From: Rheum nobile
Lineage: Eukaryota; Streptophyta; Magnoliopsida; Caryophyllales; Polygonaceae
DNA: 64,000 nt
Assembly (NCBI GenBank): GCA_027886185.1
Contig: WOAB01000124.1
Location: forward strand, 3,100,001 to 3,164,000
Reading direction: 5' to 3'
Below are positions 1-13,188 of this stretch, piece after piece. Below the pieces are notes generated by a model. That model saw only the letters and a program-made list of their open reading frames with translations, made no database searches and was not told the origin of the DNA. The stretch's first letter is position 1. Every line of letters starts with the position of its first letter. Both the position numbers and the translations under genes were made by a program.

Positions 1-147
1 AAGTCTCCCTTGTAGTGGATTGGTATGGAGTTACTACAAGAACCTCCAAATGAGCTAGGCATTTCAGTTGGTATATGTGACTCCGTCACTTTCTTGGATT
101 TTAGTAAATGCAATTTATAGCATCCTAGCTATTTCATTATGTATACG

Positions 148-2505
148 TGTAACACCCCCGACTTACGTCGGTAGTGCCACACGCCAGTGACCTCAGACGT
201 TGATGTCCGATGTCACCCAAGGCTTTAATCGGAACAATTAATCTTAATTAAACATGTTAAATAACGAAAGATTAAACAGCGGAAGACATTTTTAAATGAA
301 ACTCAACCATTTATATTAAAAGATCTCTCATCAAACGAGAGAAGTATTTTTACAACAGAATGAAATTTCAGCGGAAGACTTATAAATTACACAGCGAAAG
401 ACTTTAAGAATAAACCTATTACATGACTTGGTGATAAGAATATATTACAATAATATTTGACAATCTTAAAACACTAACACTTGAACCTTCAACTGCAAGT
501 CTCTTCTCCAATTGGTTACTTCAAGTCTTCGGAAACCAACCACTGATGTGCCGTATAGGACGGATGACACCAGCCAACCATGCAATGAATAAAACCCGGT
601 TGGTTAGTCTAATGAAAGACTATGCAAGGGTGAAAACAGATGGTTTTAGTGATCGTAACCGTTTACTATCATTGTCCCTCAAATAACAACCGAAGGAACG
701 ATATATAACCCGGAACTTTCACGGAATGATTAAAGTTTAGACATGCACTAAAAAGGAAATGAGCCTTATGGGAAACGTATGAAGAGAGGACTCCAAAAGA
801 TTGAGTCTTACGGGAAAGTATGACAAATGTTTGGGAACGTTATAATGTCACACAAGCGTTTAAAAAGACTTGACCATTTGGGTCCACGACCAACCTCCGC
901 GCAATGCGAATTCAGATTTGGAAGGAGGACTTACTCTAATCGAAGTCCGGGCGGTTTCCACGTTGTACTCCTCGCCCGAGGGTATATTAATTATGTGCAT
1001 AATTGCACTCATCTTATTTAATTCCAAAACGCACATTTATGTTATAAGCTTTTAAGATATATCATCTCATCATGAGAGATATCAGAGGGAATAAATTCCG
1101 AATGGTGGCACCATCTGTGTGCACCTACCCTGAGTAAGGGTATAGTCATGACCAGAGAGAGTATTAGGGAAAAATCCTCCTAATACCAATTATAAAGAAA
1201 CGACTAGACCTCGCAAGGTACATAGCGTTCCTACGAATACTCGTTCTAACTGAAATGTATAAGTTCACACATAAAATCCACACCAATACCATCATGGTAA
1301 TAACAGATATAATAGCGTTGTTTTTAGCAATATATACAACCTATTATAATATCACATTTTAAATCATATTGTTTATAAAAATCTGTTCCCAAACGAAAAC
1401 AACAATTCATCCCAATTTAATTAACAATTCGAAATAATTGATAATTAACGGAAACATGGAATGATAAGCAAGAGCGAACCGCCACTTGCCTTAGTCTAGA
1501 GGAACGATTGAACGACGGTGGGTTTCTGGGTCCGGAACGGGAACGGAAGTCGGATTACAGATTCCTACGACAACGACCCATAACGAAACCCTAGGTTAGA
1601 TTCGACAATAAAATGATACGAATCTAAGAAAGAACGAACGAAATCGAAAGAACGAGAGTCCTGCCCGAGACCGGATCGTCCAAGGCCACGATCGCGATTG
1701 CCAAGGCGATCCGCGATCGCGGCGTGGATTCCGCGGTCGCGGGCGTCGAAGACATGGCGTCCGCGGGCGTCGAGGACAGCGTCTGCGTTGCGGCCTGAGT
1801 GTCATTGCCGCGGTCGCGGCCATGAACTCGGCGACCACAGATCGGGAGAGAACTCACTGGCGGCGACGCGAGGGGGCTCGAGATGATGGGGCTTCCACTC
1901 CTATCCTCCTTGCACCTCCAAGGCACCACCCTACGGCCGCTGCAACCTCCGACGAGAGCTCCGGCGACACCTCGAAGATTCCGGCGAACGAAGGAAAAAC
2001 GAGAGAGAAAAGAGGAGATCTGAGTTGGGTGCCCAAAAACCCTCCAACTTGGCCTCCATTTATAGCCAAAGGAGGAGAACAGCCCCCGCCCAAATCGACG
2101 GTGGCTCAGAAGATCGACGGCGACGAAGAACACGCGGCACGCATGCCTGCCTGCACATTTTGCACATTTCCGCGGTCGCGGAAATGCTTCCGCGGTCGCG
2201 GAAAATTCCAATGCCCAGCTCCTCTGGGAGCTATTTTTCCGCGGTCGCGGCAGAGGCATTTTCGCATCTTTTTGCCCGGGGAAAGGTTTGGCATGGGTTT
2301 AAACCCCGGAAATTATATATATGTACCCAAACAAATATTCTAAGCCCCGAAAATACGTCGAATGTATTTTATACCACTCAGGGAAATATTACAGAGATCA
2401 TACATGATACAGAAAATCCGAACTTTGCCTAACGCGTCCCGAATAATTGACGAGGGTTTGGGAAATTACCCAATTACCCTTACTAAAAAAATGAGGGGTA
2501 TTACA
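148..2505. mobile_element. Solo LTR, TGTAACACCCC family, copy 1
   Basis: Starts TGTAACACCCC and ends GGGGTATTACA, so the ends are short inverted repeats with the TG..CA of LTRs. It is flanked by a perfect 5-bp duplication, ATACG at 143-147 and 2506-2510. No second copy and no gag or pol lies inside, so it is a solo LTR of 2358 bp left by LTR-LTR recombination. It shares blocks with the copies at 23831, 29325 and 29904, for example the CGCCAGTGACCTCAGACGT block near the start and the CCCGAAAATACRTCGAATGT block near the end. Long LTRs starting TGTAACACCC are known from plant Ty3/gypsy elements (Tekay/Del type); that assignment is inference. Reading frames inside have no recognisable product. 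Confidence 0.9.
1728..2252. repeat. CCGCGGTCGCGG motif cluster within solo LTR
   Basis: The GC-rich motif CCGCGGTCGCGG or close variants recur around 1731, 1809, 2168, 2190 and 2239 inside an otherwise AT-rich LTR; two copies are extended to TTCCGCGGTCGCGGAA, which is nearly self-complementary. Similar CCGCGGGTGCGG motifs occur at the matching place in the related LTRs (25436-25490, 25980-26075, 34170-34215, 34608-34700). Role unknown; a regulatory or hairpin-forming block is possible. Confidence 0.7.
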
Positions 2506-4439
2506 ATACGATCCGTTGAACTTCTGGTTCATGTTCGTTTAACCAAGGATATAAAATTATCGAGAATTTGCATTCCTTGCAATCTCTTATACATATTAGT
2601 CTCATTGTTTGCTCCCCCTAAAGTTGGGATTTTATCTCTTCAAAATGATAATCTTGATACCGAGCGATCACCCAATATAAGCTCTAGGTATTCAATAATC
2701 TATAGGGACTCATGCCCTCGTAGAATCCCAACTTTCCTTATGGCATTAATTTAGTTCATTTAGGGTGAGAATGGGACGTACACCGCATATCTATATACTT
2801 TTAGTTCTCTTCTGGAGATAAGTTTCAATTAGGGAAATATATCATGGTCAGTCAAAGTCAAACTTAATTCTCGACATTTAAACTTTGTATGACCTCATAC
2901 AGTCAACGATTCTTCTAGATCGTTTCATGTATTATCTTTAACCCAACTATGATTGATGACCATATAATTAACGACTGTACTATGTCGTTCTATTAAATAG
3001 TGTGAGCTACCCGATGCTCGACCGTTACACTACTTGATTGATTTATTTCTCCCACTTTATGTTTCGTGTGACCAATGTGTTGAGGCATCTATCAACATCA
3101 TAAAATATATGAACAATTAACATTGGTCCATATGACGGTGTTATTAGTCCTCATATGTATTCTTGAATATGTCAAGAAACATGAAGACTATGTATTTACT
3201 CTTTACATAATCGACATTGTTACCAAGAAAACAAGCCGTGTATTTACGATCACTCTAAGACAAGGACTCCATGTCCTAGGATCCTTCGGTCCTTTAGTAG
3301 GTGTTTGAGTGAATTTATAATGATCATGCACATCATTACTTCACTTAGGTGATCGAATTCATTTTTGTCACAAAGAAATATTTTTGCCATCAACTAACTT
3401 TTGGTTAGAAATATTATATGATTCAATGGGTTGTCGTATATACCTAGTGTGCGAAGTTTCCTATGAACTTTTAGATAGATATTCGATATTTTCCTCATTC
3501 ATGAATTCTGCATGATAACCAATTTGTCGAATATCTTTTCAAATGATCAACAAGTTTGTCTTGAACTTGTAAGCATAGAGTGTTACTCATTTAATATATT
3601 GTTCTTTCCAATAACAAGATAGACCTCTTATGGAATCATAAAATGAGACGCTCTTTCTAAACCTTATATTTCACACTTGGTTTTTGCCATTTTGCAGGAT
3701 AAAGAAACTTATGGTTTATCAAAATGGTATAAGTAATAATGGCATTATCGACAATAGTTCCCACCATTGAAATTTTCATATGGGGGATCCTTTAATATTT
3801 GGGATATCATCAACTCAAAATTAGATAAATCATTACCTTGATTTCTAACTTTTGAATAAAAATGGATGTCTTAAAATATGTACTACTACCATAGTAAAAA
3901 ATTGACATATGATCATGAAACTCTTCGGGAGTACATAGTGATCTCTACATTGTCAAAATATTGAGTCTTAATACTCTCATAGAGTTAATGATGATATTAT
4001 ATAATCATTAGTTTAGTACAATTTCACAGGAATTCCAAATGCTAATTCTTATCCCAAATTTGTTTAGCTAAATGAATTTTAACACTTAAACCACGTGTTA
4101 AATTGTTTCTTCTGGAAACCCTTAAACATTTAGCGTTGCAATCATAGTAACTATTCCAAAATAAATTAGAGAACTAAAACACTATTTAAAGAAGATAAAT
4201 TCATCATTCTTTCATTTCGAGAAATCATGTCACTTTAGGGACAATTTGATTTTATGTGTACATCCACTCCCAAGGATGAAATTATTATTTTACTATAAAT
4301 ACATAAAATATGTAAAAGTAAACATAATTAATGAAACAACAAAAAAAAACACAAACAACACTACTTAAATAAAGAAGATCGTTGTCAACTTCGGGTGACA
4401 AGAAATTAAACACCAAATTTATTGACCCTTTTATAACCT

Positions 4440-5730
4440 ACTACAAGAGTTTATTTCTAATATATCATTTTATTATCTGCTTCAGGAGATGATATTTTCT
4501 ATAGTTACTCACTACAAAGAGTAATATGACTTATTATTTCATCTACTTCGGGAGATTGAGCTTATCACTACGGGGATGATTTTGGATTTGTTTGTACCTT
4601 GACAAATATATTACGTGTGCATCATCTTCAGGGAATGTCAATTATCAAATTAATATAAGAACTATATAAAAGAACACATAAAACATAAATTATAATCAAC
4701 AATGAAATAAACAAGTTAGTATATGACAAGAATAAGTTAATTTGAGTCTTTTATTTCTATATACTTTCAGGAATAATATATGTCACTACAAGGACGTCAT
4801 TTGACTCAGAATGTATATCCCCTTCAAGAGATAAAGTAAATTTACAAACTAATATCACTTTAGGAATTTTGAAAATTATCATTTCAGGGATTATGATTGA
4901 AAATTATCACTTTAGGGATTATGATTGAAAATTATCACTTCAGGAATAAGAATTGGAAATTTGAGAGTAGAGAAAGAGAATATTGAGAGACTTCAAATTT
5001 TCATGGAGATGGTGACGAAGTAATATCATAGCCTTAACACAATCCTGTAGGGATGCACTAAAGTTCTCTTTGATTGTTTCTCCCAAATTGTTGCTTGTCA
5101 AATGGAGTTCCGCATCAAGTACTCATGTTAAATAGTTTCTTCCGGAAACGTCAAGGACGGCAAACTCCAACCTTGAAAGGTTTGTCATCTATCATATAAA
5201 ATAAGATAGATATAAATTAATATCTAATATATATAATATGCAGTACTGTATATATGTATATATGACATGCCAAACAAAACATGTATGTATATATGAGACA
5301 TGTGATATGCTAAACAGAATATATTATAATATATAAAAAAAACACGTACATATTATAATATACAAAAATGAAAACACGTATGGCATATATATAGAAACAC
5401 GTATGACATGTATATAAAGTATGTTATATCACTAATATCTAATATGTCGAACAATATATATGTATGCAACAGTACTCAAAACAATAGCAAATAGGACGAG
5501 AAGAGAAAAGAAAAAAAAAATATCGCTTGATCAGAGTAAAAATTATCGCTTCAGGGACAAGAAATTATCGCTCTAGGGATAAAAAATTATCGCTTTAGGA
5601 ATTTAAAGATCCGAGGCTAAAGATTATCGCTTCAGGGATTTAAAGATCCGAGACTAAATAATTATCGTTTCAGGGACTAAAGATTATCGTTTCAGGGATT
5701 GAGATTTATCGCTTCAGGGATCTTAATACC
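4440..5730. repeat. Degenerate dispersed motif around ATTATCGCTTCAGGGA
   Basis: Between 4440 and 5730 a short motif of the form TTATCRYTTCAGGGAT recurs many times with irregular spacing. It is densest at 4862-4950, with copies about 30 bp apart, and at 5520-5725, with copies about 25-45 bp apart and often followed by AAAGAT. It falls in what would be the 5' part of the minus-strand copia element. The copies are too diverged and unevenly spaced for a simple minisatellite. No function is known to me. Confidence 0.6.
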
Positions 5731-6141
5731 AATTTGCTTGCCTCATAAACTAATTATATGAAGACCGTACACACCACACCAAACATGAGCATATTGATTT
5801 AGCACCTTAAATCTTATGCGAATGTAAAAACATATGTGGAAGAACATAAAAAATATACAAATCAAAACATAACACTATCAACCAAATTAAACCATGTTCA
5901 CCGAATAGAGACAAACGGAAGATTATAATAGCTATAATAAATAAGAAAGATGGGGAAATATAGAAAACAAAACTGAAGTCGTAGCTAGACAAATTAGTTA
6001 ATTAACGCTAAGCATGTATCACACACTAGTCATATGAAGAATGATTGTATATGAAATAATCAGCCTAGTTTTAGAGATCGTTCGATCTTATTAATTAAAG
6101 CAAATCAGTCCTAAAATATTGAACAATTCATACTGATAACG

Positions 6142-6298
6142 TGTTATAAACTAAAAGAAAGAGAGATTGAAAAGAAAAGAATAGAACAATAAAAGAGTAA
6201 TCTGTATATTATTAGACCTTTAATAAAAATATATATAAGGTTTATAATGCTTAATCCATAAATTAACTTTAGAATTTACATAAATTTTATCTTATACA
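6142..6298 (-). mobile_element. Probable 5' LTR of the copia element
   Basis: On the minus strand this segment runs TGTATAAG..TATAACA (TG..CA), has a TATA-rich centre and is followed by CGTTATCAG, the expected position of the primer-binding site. The outer boundary at 6298 was chosen only because it gives a TG end at a plausible LTR length; no target-site duplication was found and the matching 3' LTR would be outside the window. Confidence 0.35.
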
Positions 6299-7439
6299 TC
6301 CAAATACATAATATTATAACATATCGACTTGAAAACTAGAGATTTTAGAAAAGAGCTCATGACTTCAAAGTTCTTGAAGGGCTAAAAAGAAGACGAGAAT
6401 AGGCAACTAACTGAATTTAAGACCAGCTGATACAGCTGCTTAAATATGGCAGTATCTCTAAAATTCTTTTGTTAGAGCATCTTTATTGGAACCTATAATA
6501 TCATCATATTTTTACTGAAAAAAAATCATCATATTTTAAAAAAGAACAGCAGAAAAGTACTCCGTATCAGATTTCCCCCCAAAACCAATGCAGAAAAGCA
6601 AAGAAATAACATCTACAAGAGACTCTTTAGTTATTTTTTATTTTCTTAATTAGATTAAAACTTATGTACAGTTCATCATTCAAAGATGGCCTAAGAATAA
6701 TTGTTGATGCAAACGCACCATCATCAAGTAAGTTTTACTCGAAATAAAATCTCACTGGCTCAACTGATATGATTAGGAGTTCACGAGTTTGAATTGTTGT
6801 AATTATTATTTGTACAATGACATAGACTAAGGACAACATTATTTTGATACTTATTTGACATTAGCTTCATTTACAAACGCAAACGCATGCTTATAATGAT
6901 AATTGCCCGGCAGCTTATCCTCGCGAATAAACACTTTTTAACAATAAGCATCTGATAAAGAATCAACGTGTTACTAATATCAACCCATCTTATAGCTACT
7001 ATAACGGTCAAATAATAGAATTACTACAAAAACTAACCTTACATATGTACCTAGATTTCCCTAACCTTTCTTCCTAGACTAGAAGGAATTATAATATCAC
7101 TTCATATAATAAATTATACTCCATCACCATGTATGATAAGATTATTTATTCGGAGTTACAGTAAAAATAATAATAAAATATAACTTTTTTGCGTGACTCA
7201 ATGTGTGTATTAAAATGAAAAGAACGAATATTTTCTGCCATCTTTTTTCATGCTCTTTTGTACTTAAAATTGAATATAACCCTACTTGACTGCTTACAAT
7301 TAATTAATCTTTTACAGTAAATGTTAATGTGTGTATAGTATATCACAATAACATTAAGTACTATTTGATCCTATTTTAATAACACAATCTCGTACAATTA
7401 AGGAACAGAATTCCCATCAATTTAATGTGTATAAAAATG
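6299..7439. other. AT-rich intergenic; possible SINE-like fragment near 6750-6805
   Basis: No gene is seen. Around 6752-6800 the sequence CTGGCTCAACTGAT, then about 10 bp later GGAGTTCACGAGTTTGAA, resembles the A and B boxes of tRNA-derived SINEs, but no tail or target duplication could be fixed. The rest is AT-rich without recognisable structure. Confidence 0.25.
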
Positions 7440-7499
7440 GGGAATAGTTCTTCCTTCAACACCAGGAACTCTCCATATAATTCTGTTCAGGGGTCATTC

Positions 7500-8170
7500 A
7501 GGAAAAAAACACAATATTTCACAGAAGCCTTTGTTTACACCTAAGGGTGTTATCACACAAAACCTGCCTGAAACTGGGAGCACTAGGAGATTGTTATCTG
7601 TTGAGGAGATGAATGATAGAAGAGCAAAAGGCCTTTGTACGTTATTTCTGTGATGAAAAGTATTCTCCTGGGCATTATTTGAAGCACAAGAAAAGTCAAT
7701 TGTTCATGATAGAAATGGAAGATGAGGAGGATGAAATAATGGATACAAAGGTTATGGACAGACCAGAGGAAGATGCTGAGAAGGCACAAATATCTGTTAA
7801 TGTTGTAGATGGTGTCTCTGATTACAAGACCGTGAGAGTAAGGGGTCTGCATGGGAAAAAAAGCTTTGTTTATCTTGATTGATTCAGGAAGCACACACAC
7901 CTTTATTGATAAGTCAGTGGTGGAAGGATTAGGTTGTGATTTGTTACCTACATGACTGACCAAAGTAGCAGTAGCAGATGGTAGCACATTGAAGGTATTT
8001 GCTCGAGTGGAGAATTTTGATTGGAGTTTTCAAAACATTTCATTCAAGGCTGATCTAATGGTTATTCCTTTGGGCTGTTGTGACATGGTTTTGGGTATAC
8101 AGTGGTTGGAAACACTAGATACAGTAATGTGGGATTTCAAGAAGTTGACAATGGAATTTAAAGTCAACTA
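7500..8170 (+). pseudogene. Chromovirus gag C-terminus and retropepsin (broken)
   Basis: In one frame the translation reads KPLFTPKGV..RRLLSVEEMNDRRAKGLC, then after a frameshift YFCDEKYSPGH, a CCHC zinc knuckle of the nucleocapsid whose last cysteine is missing. A small acidic linker (about 7710-7770) leads to the protease, where the catalytic triplet appears as LIDSGSTHTFID at about 7872-7907, again in a different frame. The flap and C-terminal parts continue to about 8168 (MVLGIQWLETLDTV). At least two frameshifts and a stop at about 7952 separate the pieces. The family role is virion core protein plus polyprotein cleavage; this copy cannot make either. Confidence 0.75.
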
Positions 8171-8365
8171 GAGAAAAGTGGTGTTACATGGGATGACACA
8201 TGGATCTGTTAGAGAGACCAAGGCCAAACAAATCAATAAGCTTGGGGGTCAGAATGTGCAGCTGGCTATGATTTGTGTTGAGGAACTGAGTGAATCTGTG
8301 CAGTTATGTGCTTTAGAGAAAACTGCAATACAGAAGGAGATTCCTCATTGCATTGATGTACAGTT

Positions 8366-11080
8366 ATAGGAATTTGATGACATTTTCCAGGAACCTAAGC
8401 AGCTACCCCATTCCGAGTTGGCCATGATCATAGAAATCCCTTGATGGAAGGTACAAAAATCCTGTCAATCAACGACCTTACAGGTATGCCCTTTATCAAA
8501 AGAATGAGATTGACAAGATTGTCAAGGAGATGCTGCTTTCTGGTATTATTCAGCCAAGCATGAGTTCTTATGCTTCACCCGTGGTTTTGGTGAAAAAGAA
8601 GGATGGTACTTGGAGATTATGTGTGGATTACAGGGGTTTGAATGCTTCCACAGTTAAAAACAGATTTCACATTCCTCTAATAGAAGATTTAATGGATGAA
8701 TTAGGAGGTTCACAGATTTATTCTAAGATTGATCTTAGAGCTGGTTACCATCAAGTGAGGATGTGTACAGAGGATGTTCATAAGACAACTTTCAAGACTC
8801 ATAGTGGCCACTATGAGTATTTGGTTATGTCTTTTGGGTTAACCAATGCACCTGCCACATTTCAGTATTTGATAAATTCAGTATTTGCTCAGTTTTTGAG
8901 AAAATTTGTGCTCATCTTCTTTGATGATATATTGATTTACAGTTCTTCATTAGAAAAGCATGCCAGGCATTTGAGGGAAGTTTTCTTAGCAATGAGAGAT
9001 CAACAGTTATATGCCAAAAGGAGCAAATGTGCTTTTGCAGTAGATAAGGTGGAGTATTTGGGACATTACATCTCTACAGAAGGTGTCTCTACTGATCCTC
9101 AAAAACTGAATGATGTCTCTCAATGGCCTATTTCTAAGAGTTTGAAGCAATTAAGGGGTTTCTTGGGGTTAACTGGTTATTACAGACGATTTGTGAAAGG
9201 CTATGGCTCAATTGCAAGGCCTTTAACAATGATGCTTAAGAAAGATGCATTTGACTGGTCAGAGGAGGCTACTGCAGCATTTGATGCTTTAAAAAAGGCT
9301 TTGTGCAGTGCTCCTATATTGGCTCTACCAGATTTTTCTAAGGGATTTGTTATAGAGACAGATGCTTGTGGACATGGAATTGGGGTGGTTTTAATGCAAG
9401 AACTTCTGGCAGTGGTTTTTACAGTTCAGAAGTGGAGGCATTATCTGCTGACTGGCCATTTTATCATTAAGACAGATCAAAGGAGTCTTAAGTATTTGCT
9501 GGAACAGAGATTAAACACCCCTATTCAACAACAATGGTTGCCTAAATTGCTTGAATTTGATTATGAGATTCAATACAAACAAGAAAAGGAGAAGTTAGTG
9601 GCTGATGCTCTGTCCAGAATGGAAGGGTCTGACATATTGAATATGGCTATGTCAACTTTAGATTCTGATTTGCTAACACAAATACAGGAGTATTACATAT
9701 CAGATGCTAAGTTGGTGGACATAATTACAACATTAAAAAGTAATGTTACAGCTAAGAAGCATTACACCTGGCTGCATGATCAACTAAGGAGGAAAGGCAA
9801 GCTAGTGGTTGGGGATGATGTTGATCTCAAGAACAAAATTTTGCAATGGCTACATTCATCCAGTGTTGGGGGTCATTCAGGTCGAGATGCTACAGTACAA
9901 AGAGTTAAAGCTTTGTTTTACTGGAAATATATGGCCAAAGACATTCAATATTTTATTAGAAGTTGCATCATTTGTCAGCAAAGCAAATATGACATTGCTG
10001 CAACCATTGCCTATTCCTAGTGAGGTATGGACTGATGTTTCAATGGATCTCATAACTGGCTTACCACCATCTTTTAGTAAATCTGTCATACTTGTGGTGG
10101 TGGATAGATTGAGCAAGACTGCTCATTTTAAGGCTTTAAGTCATCCATATTCTGCTATGACAGTTGATCAATACTACTTAGACAATGTGTTTAAGTTACA
10201 TGGATTTCCCAAATCAATCACCAGTGATAGAGATGCACTATTTGTCAGTGAGTTTTGGCAGGAGATGTTTAAATTGCAAGGGGTTGATCTGAATTTATCT
10301 ACTGCCTACCATCTCCAGACATATGGACATACATAAGTGGTGAATAGGTGCTTGGAGACTTATCTTCGTTGTCTGTGCACTGACATACCTCATCTTTGGA
10401 GCAAATGGTTACCCTTAGCTGAATGGTGGTATAATACTACCTTTCACTCTGCAGCACAACTTACACCTTTTGAAATCATGTATGGTGTGCCTCCTCTTGT
10501 GCACTTGCCTTATTTACCTGGTGAGTCTAAAGTGGATGTGGTAGACCGCAGTTTATAGGATAGGGAGAATATGATTGGAGTTCTTAAGTTTCATTTGTTA
10601 AGAGCTCAACATCAAATGGAACAGATTGCTAATATGCATAGAAGTGACGGACAGTTTGATATTGGCGATTTGGTGTTTGTTAAGCTTCAGGCTTATCGAC
10701 AACATAGTGTGTCTTTAAGAAACAACCAAAAACTGGCGCCAAAGTACTATGGTCCGTTTAAAGTACGTACTTGACAAATGTGGGGCAGTAGCTTACAAGT
10801 TGGAATTGCCTGCATCCTCTAGAATTCATTTTGTCTTTCATGTTTCTCAACTGAAGAAACATGTGGGTACTGCTTCTACTTCTAATGATTTTCCTACTAT
10901 CTTGCCTGATCTCTTTGTCAAGGAGCCTGAGCAGATTTTGGAGAGATGCATGGTGAACAGACAAGCAGAGCTGCAACTCAAGTGCTAGTGAAGTGGGCTC
11001 ATAAACCTGTGGAGGAAGCATCATGGGAATTCTTTTATGATCTCCTCTAGAAGTTTCCTTCTTTTAAACCTTGAGGTCAA
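8366..11080 (+). pseudogene. Chromovirus pol: RT, RNase H, integrase, chromodomain (broken)
   Basis: The longest surviving frame, 8530-10020 (496 codons), covers reverse transcriptase with the active-site block FFDDILIYS (about residue 131), the RNase H segment (ETDACGHGIG) and the zinc-binding HHCC part of integrase (HSSSVGGHSGR..CIICQQSK). A frameshift near 9990 moves the integrase core to another frame: MDLITGL and TSDRDALF supply two catalytic aspartates. The third catalytic residue, normally glutamate in the block before VVNRCLE, is replaced by a TAA stop at 10334-10336. After further stops the C-terminus reads LPASSRIHFVFHVSQLKKHVG and ends in a chromodomain-like VLVKWAHKPVEEASWEF at about 10974-11025, which in intact elements directs integration to chromatin. 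Upstream, 8366-8530 is the degraded RT N-terminus. Confidence 0.85.
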
Positions 11081-11102
11081 GGTTTTTTTGACGGGGAGGA
11101 TT

Positions 11103-11421
11103 TGATACCGGAAATTGTAATAGGAGCACGTGCAAGTCACGTGATCAAAATCTGTTAGCAGCTGTAAGTGACACGTGTAGCTAAAACAAAAAATCTGTTG
11201 GAAGTTGTTAAAGGGGGGAAAAACAGATGGAAGCATTCATTCAGAAACACTTTCTCATTGTAATTTTTCTTGTATTCTCTCGGTGATTGGGATTATGAAT
11301 TGCTCGGTTTTGTAGCCCGCATTCAAGGTCGGAATTTGCTGTTTCAATGAACATCAATTTCCTTATCTTCCTCTATCTTGTTCAATTCTGTTAGAATTGA
11401 TTCAGTTTTTGGTAAAATACA
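11103..11421 (+). mobile_element. 3' LTR of the chromovirus
   Basis: Preceded by a purine-rich tract (GACGGGGAGGATT, 11090-11102) typical of a polypurine tract; starts TGATACCGG and ends AAAATACA, giving 319 bp with TG..CA ends. No duplicate upstream. The 3' boundary is less certain than the 5' boundary. Confidence 0.7.
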
Positions 11422-13188
11422 GATTAATCTGTATTAAAGTTAAATAAACCACCGACGTAGAACAGTGAACACAACATTCGACGCGAACGACGATAATATG
11501 ACAACTACAAATTTTATGCAGTTGGGACCACTAATCTTGATTACGATAATTAATTGAAGAGAGTTAATCGTACATTAATTAATTAGGATATCGATTTCGT
11601 AAATCTGAACAATATACGTTTTGGAGTTCCAAGTTTCAACGATCAAGGGCTAATCGGTCTTTGAGGCATGGGAAACAAATAAAAGTAATCGTTTGCCAAT
11701 CGGACGGCTGTAGGAAGCGACACGTGTGGCGTGGCGGGGAGGGTTTCCTTGTGCTTGGGTGTTTGACACTGTTGGCTGTTGGGAGTCTCTGGGACATGTA
11801 GTACAAAGAGTCCACGTGGGGCGCACGATTGTGTGGTCTCGATCTAGACAGACACGTATGTTTTTTTATTTATTTCAATAAAGGTTAAGGTTATAATCGT
11901 GGAGGCAATGCCCCAAATTACCCCTAAAGCTAGCAAAATAATGCCATTGTTTAGGGTTTGTGATCGTGACCGAAATTCAAAGGGTCGTACTAGGCCCCCT
12001 CAAAATTACTGTATGCACCTCTTAATTTCAAAAATGCCCATCTCTTTTTCAAATTGGATTTCTCTTTTTCAAATTGGATTTTCATTTGCTCACGTACGTT
12101 GTATGAGACTTGTATATGATATATTAGTTATAATGTTATATTTTTTATATACATTCTTATCATATATTAAAATCTGCAGCTTTTCTTTGCTAATAAATGT
12201 TGATGTTGTGACATAAAATGACAATGAGGTAAACAAGAATGTGAAAAGTAAAAACCCATTGTTGGAAAAGATTGATCTTGATTGTAGTTTGTTGATAGTC
12301 TATCTAAACACACACGAAAGATAAATTATTTTCCATAAAACTTCAATAATTAAGTATATAGTTTCTAATAATGTAATGAGCATGCATGAAATCAACATGT
12401 ATGGAAAACATTGTTGATTAATATGACTTTTTCACATATTATATTATTATCAATTGAAATTTTTGGCAAAAAACCAAAAAAAAATGCATAATTTTATTGA
12501 TGTATTTTCTCATCAAACAATATTTTGTGCTCTTTATTAATTTATCATCTACCTAATTTACTAGTAATCAAATTGATGGTAATTCGATCTCTTACCCTTT
12601 AAAAAAACTTAATAATCTCAACAAAAGACAAATCTGTAATTATTTCACCAAAATGCAAAACTATTCTTCTTGTCACATTTGTACAACTATATGCAAGACT
12701 ATACACTTAATTTATAAAAAGGTTTACAAATTCAACATGTTAATAGAGTCGATTGGCTAAATTGGATTTGGATCTTTATGTCACTAAAGTTACGGGTCAA
12801 TTAAGTTGGGTTAAAATAGGTTTGGTGTGGGTTACACCCAACGGGTTAATAGCATCAATTTTATTATAAATATTTAAATACTTTTGATAATCAAATTGAT
12901 GACAAATTGTTTAAATCAAATATGACTAATATAATAATTAAAATATTAATAATAACATATTATTATATTATTATTATATAGTATATTATAATTATTATAT
13001 AAATTAAATTAACTTGAAAAACAATGGGTCGAGTCAATCCAGCGGGTTAAATCGATCAATCCAAAAAATTTGAATTTATCGGGTTCGATTCGATTCATGA
13101 CAAATCTAACATAGTTTGATACTTGAATTATTTATATTCTATATCTATATAATGAAAAGATAATCAAATCATTTATGATATATTAAAA
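11422..13188. other. AT-rich intergenic, no gene supported
   Basis: No convincing coding signal. A perfect direct duplication of TCTCTTTTTCAAATTGGATT lies at 12040-12079. 12930-13010 is almost pure A/T with short palindromes. Nothing else is recognisable. Confidence 0.6.

Larger units (their letters stand above)
1..6298 (-). mobile_element. Degenerate Ty1/copia retrotransposon, 3' end outside window
   Basis: No long open frame survives. Read on the minus strand, about 2580-2750 gives a broken copy of a copia polyprotein region: fragments such as KVGIYEG, then HFEEIKSQL followed by GGANN, resembling the GIYVG..DCHFDE..LGG block between integrase and reverse transcriptase of Ale/Retrofit-type elements. 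Near 6131-6145 the minus strand reads TTATAACACGTTATCAG, which resembles the junction of 5' LTR and primer site seen in many plant copia elements, so the element would run from about 6298 down to 1 and beyond. A solo LTR (148-2505) is inserted in it. The copia assignment rests on the short protein match; clade and exact ends are inference. Confidence 0.55.
7440..11421 (+). mobile_element. 5'-truncated Ty3/gypsy chromovirus
   Basis: Contains, in order, a gag C-terminal part, aspartic protease, reverse transcriptase, RNase H, integrase, a chromodomain-like end and one 3' LTR (11103-11421). No copy of that LTR was found upstream, so the element is 5'-truncated near 7440 within gag. A chromodomain and a short LTR of about 320 bp suggest a chromovirus, perhaps Reina-like; the clade is inference. 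Frameshifts and stops show it is dead. Confidence 0.85.

Noticed and set aside
1596..2432. Several open frames of 60-211 codons on both strands
   Set aside because: They lie inside a solo LTR and follow its GC-rich block; composition is Arg/Pro/Ser-biased and no family is recognisable.
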